From: Kordia sp.
GTDB taxonomy: Bacteria > Bacteroidota > Bacteroidia > Flavobacteriales > Flavobacteriaceae
Length of the DNA stretch: 64,000 bases
Direction of reading: 5' to 3'
Assembly (NCBI GenBank): GCA_002733415.1
Contig: NVVR01000003.1
Location: forward strand, 62,001-126,000
Below, in pieces: positions 11,550 to 19,714 of this stretch; the first letter of the stretch is position 1, and each line of letters begins with the position of its first letter. A program made the position numbers and the translations under genes. Below the pieces are notes generated by a model that was given only the letters and a program-made list of their open reading frames with translations, had not been told where the DNA came from and ran no database searches.

Positions 11550-12296
11550 CTATTTTAACGTCCGTATTTTTTTAATAATTGTTTTGTAGGTATCACTTAA
11601 GGTTGCTTTATGACCTCCTGATAATAGTATAAGGTTATCCGAAGGAACAATTTCGAGTATTTTTTCAGTGTTTACAATAAAGTTTCTATGAGTCCTGCAA
11701 AACATTACATTATCTAATAAGTCCAGAATTTTTGTTAGTGATATCAGAATCACAAACTTTTCTTTTTCGGTAATGATATTGCAGTATTTTTCTTCAACCT
11801 CAATAAATATAATCTCTTTGAGATGTACTTTTTTTAAGGACTTGCCTTTTTTGATGAATAAGTATTCTTTACTGATAACCGTATCTTCCTCATCACTTAA
11901 AAACACATCATTTTGAGCGTAAAATTTTTCTACAGCCATTTCTATGGCATATAAAATTTCCAACTCATTAAAAGGTTTCATTAAAAAACTGAAAGGTTGG
12001 GTGAGTTTTGCGCGTTCAAATATTTTACGATCGGTAGAACTGGTTAAAAATACGAAAGGTCTTGCCGCATCGGGTACTACATTAATAGTTTCGGCAAACG
12101 TAATTCCATCAGGATTCCCGTTTAGAAAAATATCAATAACAACTACATCAACTTTGTTATTATAAAACAGGTCTAAGGCATCTTTATAAGAAGTAGCAAC
12201 ACCAACAATGTTATAGTTATTTGCTTCCAGTACTTTTACTAAAGCATCACTTTCTGCTTTAGTGTCTTCTATAATAAGTACGTTTACATTATCCAT
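11550..12296 (-). CDS. LytTR family response regulator
   Basis: A 248-residue two-component regulator: receiver domain at about 1-125 with the acidic pair near E10/D11, phospho-acceptor D55 (VVVIDIFLNG) and a conserved lysine in FLMKPF; then a LytTR DNA-binding domain at about 145-248 (LKEIIFIEVEEKYCNIIT, MFCRTHRNFIVN). It probably pairs with the TPR histidine kinase at 12775-14508. Its start codon overlaps, as TAATG, the stop codon of a broken histidine kinase 3' tail (12296-12425), which shows that it was once translationally coupled to a kinase gene. Candidate targets are the downstream beta-rich genes with the shared upstream element. Confidence 0.93.
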   Translation of the reverse strand: MDNVNVLIIEDTKAESDALVKVLEANNYNIVGVATSYKDALDLFYNNKVDVVVIDIFLNGNPDGITFAETINVVPDAARPFVFLTSSTDRKIFERAKLTQPFSFLMKPFNELEILYAIEMAVEKFYAQNDVFLSDEEDTVISKEYLFIKKGKSLKKVHLKEIIFIEVEEKYCNIITEKEKFVILISLTKILDLLDNVMFCRTHRNFIVNTEKILEIVPSDNLILLSGGHKATLSDTYKTIIKKIRTLK

Positions 12297-12425
12297 TAGC
12301 GAGCTGTTTTGGGTAAAGATACAATCATTTTTGGTCCTTTTCCTAATTCACTTTCAATGTTGGGTTTTTGGTTTTTTTTTGAAGTATCTGTACATCATAT
12401 TTGGCACTAATAATACTTCTATTTT
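12296..12425 (-). pseudogene. Orphan 3' tail of a histidine kinase gene (diverged copy of the end of 12775-14508)
   Basis: The minus strand encodes NIESELGKGPKMIVSLPKTAR and stop, against NIESELGKGTKMIVSLPKTAG in the intact kinase. The terminal 65 bp are about 86 percent identical by eye (9 differences). Farther from the stop the match continues with a frame change (ENRSIISAKYDVQIL against ENEDIIGTGLGVQL), where the GTGLG box of the ATPase domain is lost. The stop codon overlaps the LytTR regulator ATG as TAATG. No 5' part is present. This is the remnant of the kinase end that was originally coupled to the regulator. Confidence 0.88.
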
Positions 12426-12774
12426 CCATTAGAAGATATTTTCTACATCCCAATAGCTATTAGGGCAGTGTGACACTATAATTTGACTTTAGATAAATAT
12501 ATAGTCTTTTAAAGTATTATCCGTAGCTAAATTAAAAGAATTCCTCCTCCTATGGTTGGAATCAAATATCTTTATATTTTTATCGTCAGTTCGAGTGATT
12601 TTTCGGAGAGTAACGTAGGGAAATTGTATCGAGAACTAAGTACTTTTCGATACAAAACATTTTTCCATTTCATTCCAAAAATTTCACTCGAAGTGACGGG
12701 GTTACTTCAGTTAATAGAGAGATCTCATCTAATTTACTGTATGATCACGGTAGGTTTTAAAATGGACACATACA
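12426..12774. other. Intergenic insert between kinase and its stranded tail
   Basis: About 350 bp of non-coding DNA. It begins with a degenerate TCCCAATAGCTATTAGGG palindrome (12448-12465), continues through AT-rich sequence and contains the full family A palindrome (12584-12699). One frame through the palindrome stays open for 86 codons, but its sequence is explained by the repeat. This is the DNA that separates the intact kinase from the tail next to the regulator. Confidence 0.6.
12584..12699. repeat. Dispersed palindromic element, family A (full copy)
   Basis: An imperfect palindrome of about 116 bp: outer arms CGTCAGTTCGAGTGATTTTT and AAATTTCACTCGAAGTGACG, inner arms TTGTATCGAGAAC and GTACTTTTCGATACAAAAC. 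Half copies are at 8102-8143 and 42521-42563. It encodes nothing recognisable and has the look of a small non-autonomous palindromic element. It sits exactly between the intact kinase and its orphan tail. Confidence 0.8.
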
Positions 12775-14508
12775 TTACCCAGCAGTTTTGGGCAAAGACA
12801 CAATCATTTTAGTCCCTTTACCTAATTCACTTTCAATGTTAAATTTCCCTTTGTTTTTTTGAATCATCTGTTTCACCAACTGCACCCCTAATCCAGTACC
12901 GATAATATCTTCATTTTCTTTTTTAGAGAGTAGTGCCGTGTCTTTTAATAATTCTAAGCGCGTATTTTCACTCATCCCCAATCCAGTATCTTCAATAACA
13001 AGCTCACAATAATTGTCGTTTGTATTTCTGGAATAGACTTTAATACTCCCATTTTCGGTAGAAAACTTAATAGCATTGTCTAATAAATTCCGAAGAATAA
13101 TTTTTAAGGATTCCTGATCGGCATCAATGAACTCTTTTTTTACAATTGTGTTTTCGAAGGAAATGTTCTTGTCTAGTAGTAAAGGTTTGTAATTGTAGGC
13201 AACATGCTCAACAATAAAAAACAAACGCATGGATGTAATTTCAAAATAGCCTTGTTGAGTTTGTAATAAGGCCCAATTTAGCAAGTTGTCCAACAAGTTG
13301 TAGGCGCCATTAGTAATAGCAGAGTTGGTATTTAGTTGTGTATCTAATTCCGTAAAGTTTTTAGTTTCTAGGCTTTCTTGTAGTTTGGTATTACTCGTTT
13401 TTAATGCATTTACTGAGGATCGTAAATCGTGACTTACAATAGAAAACAATTTATCTTTGGTAGCGTTTAATTCGTCCAAAGTTGCTTTTTGAGCAATTAT
13501 AATTTTATTGGTTTTTATTTTTTCTCGATAAAAATATCCTCCTGCTGCCAACAATACTAATAAGCTTATTGCAGAGTAGAGCAATTTATTTATTTCTGCT
13601 GCTTTTAATTTGTTTTCAGCTTCTAATACAGTTACTTCTTTTTGTTTTTGCTTCACTGCAAATTTCTTTTCAAGTTCAGCAACTTCCCAAACTTTATTCT
13701 GGTCATTTAAAGAATCTTTCCATTTACCAACTTCTTTTCGATATTTTAAAGCTTCAGAGAAATTTTTATTATACTCTTCTACTATTGACATATTTAAAGC
13801 AGTTCTTCTTTTGGTATCAAAGTCTTTTATTTTTTTAGATAAATCATAGGCTTTTTTAAAATAAGCTTCAGCATGTTTTTTTTTACTCATCCCATATGAT
13901 AAAATAGCAAGATCCATAGTGTTTCCAATTAATGAAACTGTATCTCGCTCTCTTTCTAGAAGGCGTTCACTTTTTAATAAATACCTTTCTGCTTTATTAT
14001 ATTGTTTGAGGTTGGTGTAACACATTCCTAAATTATGAATGACATGACTTTTTTTAAAAACAGGTTTATTGTCAATAATTAGACTTTCTACTTCTTGATA
14101 GTGTTTTAAGGCTTTTGAAAATTCACCTTGTTTTAATAAAATATCTCCTAAATTAATATTTACTTTATGATAAAACTTAAATGTAGGGGAAATAGATTTG
14201 AATTCATTTAGTGCCTTGTTTGATAGTTTTTTTCCAATAAAACTATGTCCTCTGAAGAAATGACAATAATCAATAAGTTCTTTATAGTTAGTAGTGCTTA
14301 TTTGTTTCATGGTATAGACCAAGGTGGAATCCCATTCTTGCTCTAAATAAAATAAATGCGCTTTTTTAAATTGAGTCTCTTTTTTGAATTCTTGTGTTTT
14401 TTTTAATATTTCTGCTTGAAACAAATTATCTGTAACTTTTTGTTGAGGGTATATTTTAACAGATAGCAATAAAGAGATAAAGAATATAAGGAAGTTTAAT
14501 TTTATCAT
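12775..14508 (-). CDS. TPR-containing sensor histidine kinase
   Basis: A 577-residue membrane kinase: signal peptide (MIKLNFLIFFISLLLSVKIYPQ), periplasmic TPR repeats (about 60-270), coiled coil (about 275-308), one membrane segment (309-326), HisKA domain with the phospho-acceptor H360 (SIVSHDLRSS) and an HATPase domain with NLLDNAIKF, DTGLGM and GTGLGVQLV. This is the usual Bacteroidota design in which periplasmic TPRs sense a signal or partner. It likely phosphorylates the LytTR regulator at 11550-12296. The gene end is odd: a second, diverged copy of its last ~130 bp lies next to the regulator, suggesting that the 3' end of this gene was replaced. A palindrome (TTAATTCATTT / AAATGAATTAA, 14512-14546) precedes the start and could be an operator. 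Confidence 0.92.
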   Translation of the reverse strand: MIKLNFLIFFISLLLSVKIYPQQKVTDNLFQAEILKKTQEFKKETQFKKAHLFYLEQEWDSTLVYTMKQISTTNYKELIDYCHFFRGHSFIGKKLSNKALNEFKSISPTFKFYHKVNINLGDILLKQGEFSKALKHYQEVESLIIDNKPVFKKSHVIHNLGMCYTNLKQYNKAERYLLKSERLLERERDTVSLIGNTMDLAILSYGMSKKKHAEAYFKKAYDLSKKIKDFDTKRRTALNMSIVEEYNKNFSEALKYRKEVGKWKDSLNDQNKVWEVAELEKKFAVKQKQKEVTVLEAENKLKAAEINKLLYSAISLLVLLAAGGYFYREKIKTNKIIIAQKATLDELNATKDKLFSIVSHDLRSSVNALKTSNTKLQESLETKNFTELDTQLNTNSAITNGAYNLLDNLLNWALLQTQQGYFEITSMRLFFIVEHVAYNYKPLLLDKNISFENTIVKKEFIDADQESLKIILRNLLDNAIKFSTENGSIKVYSRNTNDNYCELVIEDTGLGMSENTRLELLKDTALLSKKENEDIIGTGLGVQLVKQMIQKNKGKFNIESELGKGTKMIVSLPKTAG

Positions 14509-14574
14509 ATTAATTCATTTCAGTTAAACAAATAAAATGAATTAATATTAAAACTTGGATATAAAGGGAAATTA

Positions 14575-14608
14575 AAAAGTTCTACAAGGAATTACTTGTA
14601 GAACTTTT
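14575..14608 (-). terminator. Terminator after the 14639-15073 gene
   Basis: A perfect 14 bp stem AAAAGTTCTACAAG / CTTGTAGAACTTTT with a 6-nt loop. It separates the 144-residue protein gene from the histidine kinase. Confidence 0.8.
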
Positions 14609-14638
14609 GTGTGTTATAATAGGAGTTATAATTTTAAT

Positions 14639-15073
14639 TTATAAAACCTCCCCATCTCCAGAAGTTAATACTGTACCTTCAAATGGTGGAGAAACAGTTT
14701 CGGGTTCTGTTCTTTCTGCCATATTATTAGGAAGCGTATATGTATTATATGCATTAACTTTTTCTTTTAAATTAAAACTTTTACTTGGGTAATTATAAAT
14801 GTTAAAAGTATATTCTATAAAATTTGCAGGAGGGTTAATAGTTGGTTCTGGTGATTTTACATAGAAGTTTACACCATCTGTTTCTAATTTGATATTATCA
14901 GGATTAAGAGTAGCATCGATTAATACTTTTACTACAATATTATAAGTATTAGAATTATCTGATTTTGTTATACTAAATAATGCTGGTTCTAATGGTAATG
15001 TATTAGGAATAGTAGTTCCCGGAGTTGGTGGGTTTTGATTAATTCTAGTCATATTTGTTATAGTTTCACTCAT
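14639..15073 (-). CDS. Uncharacterised 144-residue protein
   Basis: Not recognised. The protein has no signal peptide and no membrane segment. It is proline- and asparagine-rich at the N-terminus, then has alternating strand-like segments (NTYNIVVKVLIDATLNP, GVNFYVKSPEP, FIEYTFNIYNYPSKSFNLKEKVNAYNTYT). With the 8751-9656 and 10065-11354 products it makes a third leaderless beta-rich protein near the TPR kinase and LytTR pair. It has its own terminator at 14575-14608 and is preceded by the strong hairpin at 15141-15170, so it appears to be transcribed alone. The start ATG gives a plausible protein, and no earlier start is available. Confidence 0.6.
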   Translation of the reverse strand: MSETITNMTRINQNPPTPGTTIPNTLPLEPALFSITKSDNSNTYNIVVKVLIDATLNPDNIKLETDGVNFYVKSPEPTINPPANFIEYTFNIYNYPSKSFNLKEKVNAYNTYTLPNNMAERTEPETVSPPFEGTVLTSGDGEVL

Positions 15074-15140
15074 AATAAAATATTGTTTGGTTAAAATTAG
15101 TTAACTGCAATGTATACAAATACATTAGTTTAAAAAAGAG

Positions 15141-15170
15141 AACTAAGAGAGAATTTAATCTCTCTTAGTT
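15141..15170 (-). terminator. Terminator after the 15179-16384 gene
   Basis: A perfect 12 bp stem AACTAAGAGAGA / TCTCTCTTAGTT, with a T-tract following on the minus strand (CTCTTTTTT), 9 bp past the stop codon. Confidence 0.85.
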
Positions 15171-15178
15171 GGGGGATA

Positions 15179-16384
15179 TTATATTCCTAATACTGTCCAT
15201 TTTGATTCCATTATCCCATTAGGGTCACCACCAACAGTAATGGTAACGACATCACTGGTAACAGTAAAAGTAAATGTCATTGGTACACACCCATTATTAA
15301 GTGTTAATACATTTGCTGCCGCTGTAATACTATTTAGCCCTGCTCCACCTGTATTACCACCACTGCTATTCATAATCATAACTTCATTTGAAATAGGATC
15401 ATAGAAAATCATTCCTCCAACAGTTCTTGATCCTAGGCAGTTTTCTAGTAAAGCAAGAGTAATGATAGCTCCCGAATTTCCTACAGGAAAACTCATGGTT
15501 TGTCCGAAAGCAGTTCCTGTAAAATGATGATAAGGTGCGCTTGCTGCACCAGGAGTAGTCCAAGTTGCTAATCCATTAGCGTCTGAAGTTAATACTTTTC
15601 CAGCACCATGAGTACCATCAGTAATTTTAATTTGTCCAGCAACATCTAATTTTGCTAAAGGAGTAATGATTCCGATACCTATATTTCCTGTTTCTGTTAT
15701 CACAAAACGTTCTGTTTGATCTTGGGTACTAATTGAAAATCGTTTGGCAGGTTGGTATCCTAATCCTAAGTTCCATTTTTGAAAATTATCACTTAACATT
15801 AATGATGCTGTTTGTCCTGCTGAATACGTTACATTACTATGTACTTCTAATATTCTTTCTGGAGTAGGGGTGTTGATTCCAACATTGGCACCATTATTAA
15901 ATATATTACTACTATTGGTTACCCAGCTAGTACCATTCCAATACGGAGTGTTACCAGCAGCAGCACCATCACTTAAACCACCGTTAGAACCTCCTGCATA
16001 TAAAGCATAAGGAACACTTAATAACTGGCTAGCACCACTAATAGTATATGTGTTACCACCAGCTAAGTCTGTTTCTGTTTTAATATAATAAGTTCCTGTT
16101 GACCAGTCAATACTAGCAAATGTACCAGAAACTATGTTTCCAGTTCCTATTTCTAAACTAGCTAATCCGTTTGCATTTGTTGTAGGAGTTTGTGTTTCGA
16201 TATATACAGGAGTTCCAGTATCACTTCCTTGTAGTACTGAAATTTGCATTCCCACCATTTGGTTTGCAATTAAGCCGTTAGCTGCATCTCTAACAACTGC
16301 TTGGTAACTCATTTTTTGTGGTGCTTGTGCAAAAGCAGCCATGTTTAGTAATAGTATTGCTATAAGTGTGTATAATTTTTTCAT
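15179..16384 (-). CDS. Secreted protein with an N-terminal PQKMSYQAVVRDA domain, tail-fibre-like middle
   Basis: A 401-residue exported protein: signal peptide MKKLYTLIAILLLNMAAFAQ, then the Bacteroidota-specific segment PQKMSYQAVVRDAANGLI with a beta-sandwich-like region up to about 130. A middle part follows with NVGINTPTPERILEVHSN and GIGIITPLAKLDVAGQIKI, the repeats typical of long surface and tail-fibre-like proteins of this phylum. The C-terminal ~120 residues are unassigned. No T9SS sorting tail is seen. It is preceded by 4 bp by the T9SS protein gene at 16389-16874, so the two form an operon and the proteins may work together at the surface. Function is unknown. Confidence 0.8.
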   Translation of the reverse strand: MKKLYTLIAILLLNMAAFAQAPQKMSYQAVVRDAANGLIANQMVGMQISVLQGSDTGTPVYIETQTPTTNANGLASLEIGTGNIVSGTFASIDWSTGTYYIKTETDLAGGNTYTISGASQLLSVPYALYAGGSNGGLSDGAAAGNTPYWNGTSWVTNSSNIFNNGANVGINTPTPERILEVHSNVTYSAGQTASLMLSDNFQKWNLGLGYQPAKRFSISTQDQTERFVITETGNIGIGIITPLAKLDVAGQIKITDGTHGAGKVLTSDANGLATWTTPGAASAPYHHFTGTAFGQTMSFPVGNSGAIITLALLENCLGSRTVGGMIFYDPISNEVMIMNSSGGNTGGAGLNSITAAANVLTLNNGCVPMTFTFTVTSDVVTITVGGDPNGIMESKWTVLGI

Positions 16385-16388
16385 CTTC

Positions 16389-16874
16389 TTAGTTTTTTAG
16401 GATTTTAAATGTCTTTATTGTTTTGTTGTCTTTGGTTACGCTTAGCAAGTAAATTGCTTTCGGGTGTCTTAACATTGAAATAGAAGTATCTTCATTTTCT
16501 ATTTTTCCATTTGTAAGTACTCTACCTGAATAGTCAAATAATTGGTAGGATAATCTTGAAGTATCAGTGTTTCCAATAGATAAGTGTATCAAGTCAGTTG
16601 TTGGGTTTGGATAGACTTTAGCATACAGGTTAATTTCATGTTCTTCGATACCTAATAGAACTTGTATCTCTATAGGTTGTTGTACTCCTTGCGAAACAGA
16701 ACCCGATGAGTCAGTACTGGTAACGTAAAAGGCTTGACCAACAGTATAGGAGACGCTTCCCCCAGCACTTGTTGCATTTGCGCCCGAACTCACGGTGTTT
16801 TCTTGCGCATTTGTTGCGAGCATACCTATACTAAACAGGAAGGCTACATAATAAGTTGTTTTTTTGTTCTTCAT
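16389..16874 (-). CDS. Small T9SS type A sorting domain-containing protein
   Basis: A 161-residue exported protein: signal peptide (MKNKKTTYYVAFLFSIGMLATNAQ), a short middle with GSVSYTVGQAFYV...GSVSQGVQQPIE, and a C-terminal T9SS sorting domain beginning with AKVYPNPTTDLIHLSI and ending IKTFKILKN. The middle motif is common in short Bacteroidota proteins encoded beside MSYQAVVRDA-type proteins. It is the first gene of a two-gene operon with the 15179-16384 gene. A role as a surface or matrix protein is likely, but its specific function is unknown. Confidence 0.85.
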   Translation of the reverse strand: MKNKKTTYYVAFLFSIGMLATNAQENTVSSGANATSAGGSVSYTVGQAFYVTSTDSSGSVSQGVQQPIEIQVLLGIEEHEINLYAKVYPNPTTDLIHLSIGNTDTSRLSYQLFDYSGRVLTNGKIENEDTSISMLRHPKAIYLLSVTKDNKTIKTFKILKN

Positions 16875-17215
16875 AGTGTTACTTTTTTTAGTAATGCTTC
16901 ATCATTAATATTAATTGAGTTTCTGGGCAAAAAGTCAATGATATCAGTAAGTCAGAACCATTTGTTAATACTAGTAATTCTATGTAAAAAGACAATAAAC
17001 AAGCGTGAGTTTGGGAGAATATGTAATAAGAGGGGGGATTATGGGTATGAAGTATACAATAGTGTTCACGAAAAAAAATAGCCTTGGAAGTATCAAGGTT
17101 CCTCTGTTATAAATAATAAAAAGAAATGGGAGGTAGTACTATATTGAAATTACAAAAGCACCCTGTTTAGAGTGCTTTTGTAAAAGAAAAATAATGTAAA
17201 GTCAACGGTGTTGAC
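16875..17215. other. Intergenic region
   Basis: 341 bp containing the promoter region of the minus-strand T9SS operon (near 16875-17000, no convincing box chosen) and the terminator of the BAX inhibitor-like gene at 17153-17181. An open frame across it is a shadow and has no family resemblance. Confidence 0.5.
17153..17181 (-). terminator. Terminator after the BAX inhibitor-1-like gene
   Basis: Stem AAAAGCAC / GTGCTTTT-type with a T-tract on either strand, 35 bp past the stop codon at 17216. The stem sequence is the same as at 8690-8718. Confidence 0.75.
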
Positions 17216-17920
17216 TTAGTCTCTTGATAAAAATATTTGTATTACATACCAGAATAATAACATTAATGAAGCAAATAAACCAATTGCAGCTGGGATATAT
17301 TGTTCGTTAGTGTATTTATGTACTAAGTTAGAAGTTTGATATAAAATAGCCCCTGCTGCTAATACACACATACCTACTGAAAACCATAAGCCCATATCAA
17401 AACCGAATAATGCTCCTGCGATGATCAATCCCATGGCAATAAAGAACCCAACTGTAAGTGCTGACTTTAAAAAAGAGAAGTCTTTTTTTGTAACAAAAAC
17501 AACAGCGGTTAATCCTCCAAATAATGATAAGGTAACTATTGCGGCTTGGTTTAATAAATCCATTCCGCCAGAGTACATAATAGCGATATAAATAATCGGA
17601 ATAAAAATAATTGCTTCAGCTATAACGTATAAACCATAAGCCATATACTGTTTGTTTTTATCAGTAGTTTTCATTGCTGTACTTTCCGCATAGTTGGTCA
17701 TAAACATAAAAGCACCTAGCATGATTAGCCAACGCCATCCTTGGGTCATTGAAAGCATAAAATCTACTAAAGCGCTTGATTGTAGTAAAAAATATTCAGC
17801 AAAGAAAAATGCTAAAACCCCTCCAGCTACATGGCTGTATGTTTTTTTGTAAAAAGCTACTTTTGCTTCATCAGATAATGCCGCTACTGGTATTGCTTGT
17901 GGTTGTTGAATATTTTCCAT
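17216..17920 (-). CDS. BAX inhibitor-1 / YccA family membrane protein
   Basis: A 234-residue polytopic inner-membrane protein with seven hydrophobic segments starting near residue 30. The length and the pattern of short loops match the Bax inhibitor-1 (UPF0005, YccA/YbhL) family, including the final charged segment. Family members act as pH-sensitive calcium leak channels or protect membrane proteins from FtsH proteolysis. It is a single gene with its own terminator. The exact bacterial role is not predicted by the sequence. Confidence 0.9.
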   Translation of the reverse strand: MENIQQPQAIPVAALSDEAKVAFYKKTYSHVAGGVLAFFFAEYFLLQSSALVDFMLSMTQGWRWLIMLGAFMFMTNYAESTAMKTTDKNKQYMAYGLYVIAEAIIFIPIIYIAIMYSGGMDLLNQAAIVTLSLFGGLTAVVFVTKKDFSFLKSALTVGFFIAMGLIIAGALFGFDMGLWFSVGMCVLAAGAILYQTSNLVHKYTNEQYIPAAIGLFASLMLLFWYVIQIFLSRD

Positions 17921-17997
17921 TGTGTATTTTTAAGTTAGGAGCGTAAAGATACTCCTTTTTTTATTTTAGGATGTTAAATGTTTATTAATAGGTTGTG

Positions 17998-18732
17998 CTA
18001 TGGTGTGCTAATATGATGTCTGCCATTTTTAAGAAAAGAAATATTTGGCAGTTTTTTATGGGTATTAAAATAAGTGTATCCTTTTTGTAAGTCGGTCCAT
18101 AAGTTATTTGTGTCACTATTTTTTATGAGGTTATTTAAAAAACGACTGTTTTCACCTTCCATTTTAGCAGGGAATATGGTTACCGAAATACTTGATTGCC
18201 CGTTATTAATTGCTTCAACACAATACACATAGAAACTTCTTATTTCATTGTCAGTTAGCGGAACACAGCCTATAGTAATGCAATCACCATGGATAAAAAT
18301 ATCACCTCCTAGTTTATTTTTATGTCCAAGTATTTTGTCAGAAGTATTTGGGTAGTTAATACCAAGTGATAAATGAAAATTACTATTCGGATTAAAACGA
18401 TCAATATGATAGTATCCTTCTGGCACTTGATAGTCGCCTTGTTTTCTTTTAGGTCCTAATTCGCCTGAGGACATGCAAATATTGTATTCTCTGAATAATT
18501 TATAGGTTGTACTAGTAGTATTTTTCCCCCAGAGCTCTACAATTCCATCATATTTAAAAACTCTGATGTATAAGCTATAGGTTTTTGGGTTGAGGTTGTG
18601 TTTTTGTAGGTTGTTTTTTACACCATTGTATTTTAGTTCATAGGCGTTTTGAACTCTTTTATGTTGTAGTTGCTTTTTTTTGAAATTCCCTTGTAAGAAT
18701 ATAAACGGAATACATAGTAGTAAGTCTCTCAT
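17998..18732 (-). CDS. L,D-transpeptidase family protein (YkuD/YafK-like)
   Basis: A 244-residue exported or membrane-anchored protein with a hydrophobic N-terminus (MRDLLLCIPFIFLQG). The catalytic motif of YkuD-fold L,D-transpeptidases is present as HGDCITIGCVPL, with the nucleophilic cysteine in the second half of the motif. In the family this enzyme forms or cleaves peptidoglycan cross-links or attaches proteins to peptidoglycan. The overall layout (YHIDRFNPNSNFHLSLGINYPN before the motif) resembles the YafK group. It sits alone between the BAX inhibitor and the nucleotidase pair. Confidence 0.9.
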   Translation of the reverse strand: MRDLLLCIPFIFLQGNFKKKQLQHKRVQNAYELKYNGVKNNLQKHNLNPKTYSLYIRVFKYDGIVELWGKNTTSTTYKLFREYNICMSSGELGPKRKQGDYQVPEGYYHIDRFNPNSNFHLSLGINYPNTSDKILGHKNKLGGDIFIHGDCITIGCVPLTDNEIRSFYVYCVEAINNGQSSISVTIFPAKMEGENSRFLNNLIKNSDTNNLWTDLQKGYTYFNTHKKLPNISFLKNGRHHISTP

Positions 18733-18796
18733 TATTAAGTAGGTTTATAGAGTAACGAGAAAAGAGTACTTATTAGTATAGGTGTCAATAAAGTAA

Positions 18797-19714
18797 TTAT
18801 ACTAGTATTGATTTTCCGTTTGCTGTTTTACTTCCATCAGCAGAAAAGTAGAAATCAATTTGTCCCATATATACACCACTTTTTCCGCATTGGTTTATTA
18901 AAACATTTTCCCCAGCACTATTTTTTTCTATAGTTGGTTTTGGGAGTAATGTATGCGTATGCCCACCAATAATTAAATCGATATCCTTAGTATTTCGAGC
19001 TAATTGTAAATCACACACTTTTTTAGGGTTGTTTTTGTAGTAGTACCCTATATGTGACAAGCAAATAACTAAATCGCATTGTTCTTTTTCTTTTAAATCA
19101 CGAACAGTATCCTGAGCAAGCTCAATAGGATTTAAATATGTTGTTTCTTTATACAAGCGCTTACTTACTAAGCCATCTAGTTCAACTCCTAAACCAAATA
19201 CGCCAATTTTTATACCGTCTTTTATAAAAGTTTTATAAGGCTTAACTAATCCGTCTAAAACGGTATTGCTAAAATCATAATTAGCAGAAACAAAGTCAAA
19301 TTTTGCATTGGGTAATTGTGAAAGAAAGCCGTCAATTCCATTATCAAAATCATGGTTCCCTAATGTAGCTACATCATAACCAAGCATGGACATAAGTTTG
19401 AATTCTAATTCTCCCCCAAAATAATTAAAATACGGAGTGCCTTGAAAAATATCTCCAGCATCTAACAATAGGGTGTTAGGGTTGTTCTTTCTAATAGTGT
19501 CAATTAAAGTTGCACGTCTTGAAAATCCTCCAAGTCCTGGGTATTTATAATGGTTGTTAGGTAAAGGTTCTATTTGGCTATGTACATCATTTGTATGCAA
19601 TATGGTAATATGTGTGTCTTTTGGTTTGCTAAATGAACTTAATGAAAAGCCTCCTAAACCTAATAAAGCTGTACTAGCAGCAGTTTTTTGTATGAATGAT
19701 CGTCTAGTTTGCAT
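18797..19714 (-). CDS. Metallophosphatase, N-terminal part of a split 5'-nucleotidase
   Basis: A protein of about 305 residues with a twin-arginine-like signal (QTRRSFIQKTAASTALLGLGGF) and a calcineurin-like phosphoesterase domain: ILHTNDVHSQIEP (D-x-H), LLDAGDIFQGTP (GD), TLGNHDFDNG (GNHD), CLSHIGY and GGHTHT. This matches the catalytic half of UshA-type 5'-nucleotidases. The ATG at 19714 is chosen because it directly precedes the signal; an upstream in-frame start at 19732 adds six residues. It overlaps the end of the preceding gene for the C-terminal domain by 11 bp, so the two are translationally coupled and probably act as one periplasmic enzyme. Confidence 0.92.
   Translation of the reverse strand: MQTRRSFIQKTAASTALLGLGGFSLSSFSKPKDTHITILHTNDVHSQIEPLPNNHYKYPGLGGFSRRATLIDTIRKNNPNTLLLDAGDIFQGTPYFNYFGGELEFKLMSMLGYDVATLGNHDFDNGIDGFLSQLPNAKFDFVSANYDFSNTVLDGLVKPYKTFIKDGIKIGVFGLGVELDGLVSKRLYKETTYLNPIELAQDTVRDLKEKEQCDLVICLSHIGYYYKNNPKKVCDLQLARNTKDIDLIIGGHTHTLLPKPTIEKNSAGENVLINQCGKSGVYMGQIDFYFSADGSKTANGKSILV

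Noticed and set aside
12552-12812. An 86-codon plus-strand open frame between the histidine kinase and LytTR genes
   Set aside because: It runs through the family A palindrome and into the antisense of the kinase gene; the translation has no family resemblance and is explained by the repeat.
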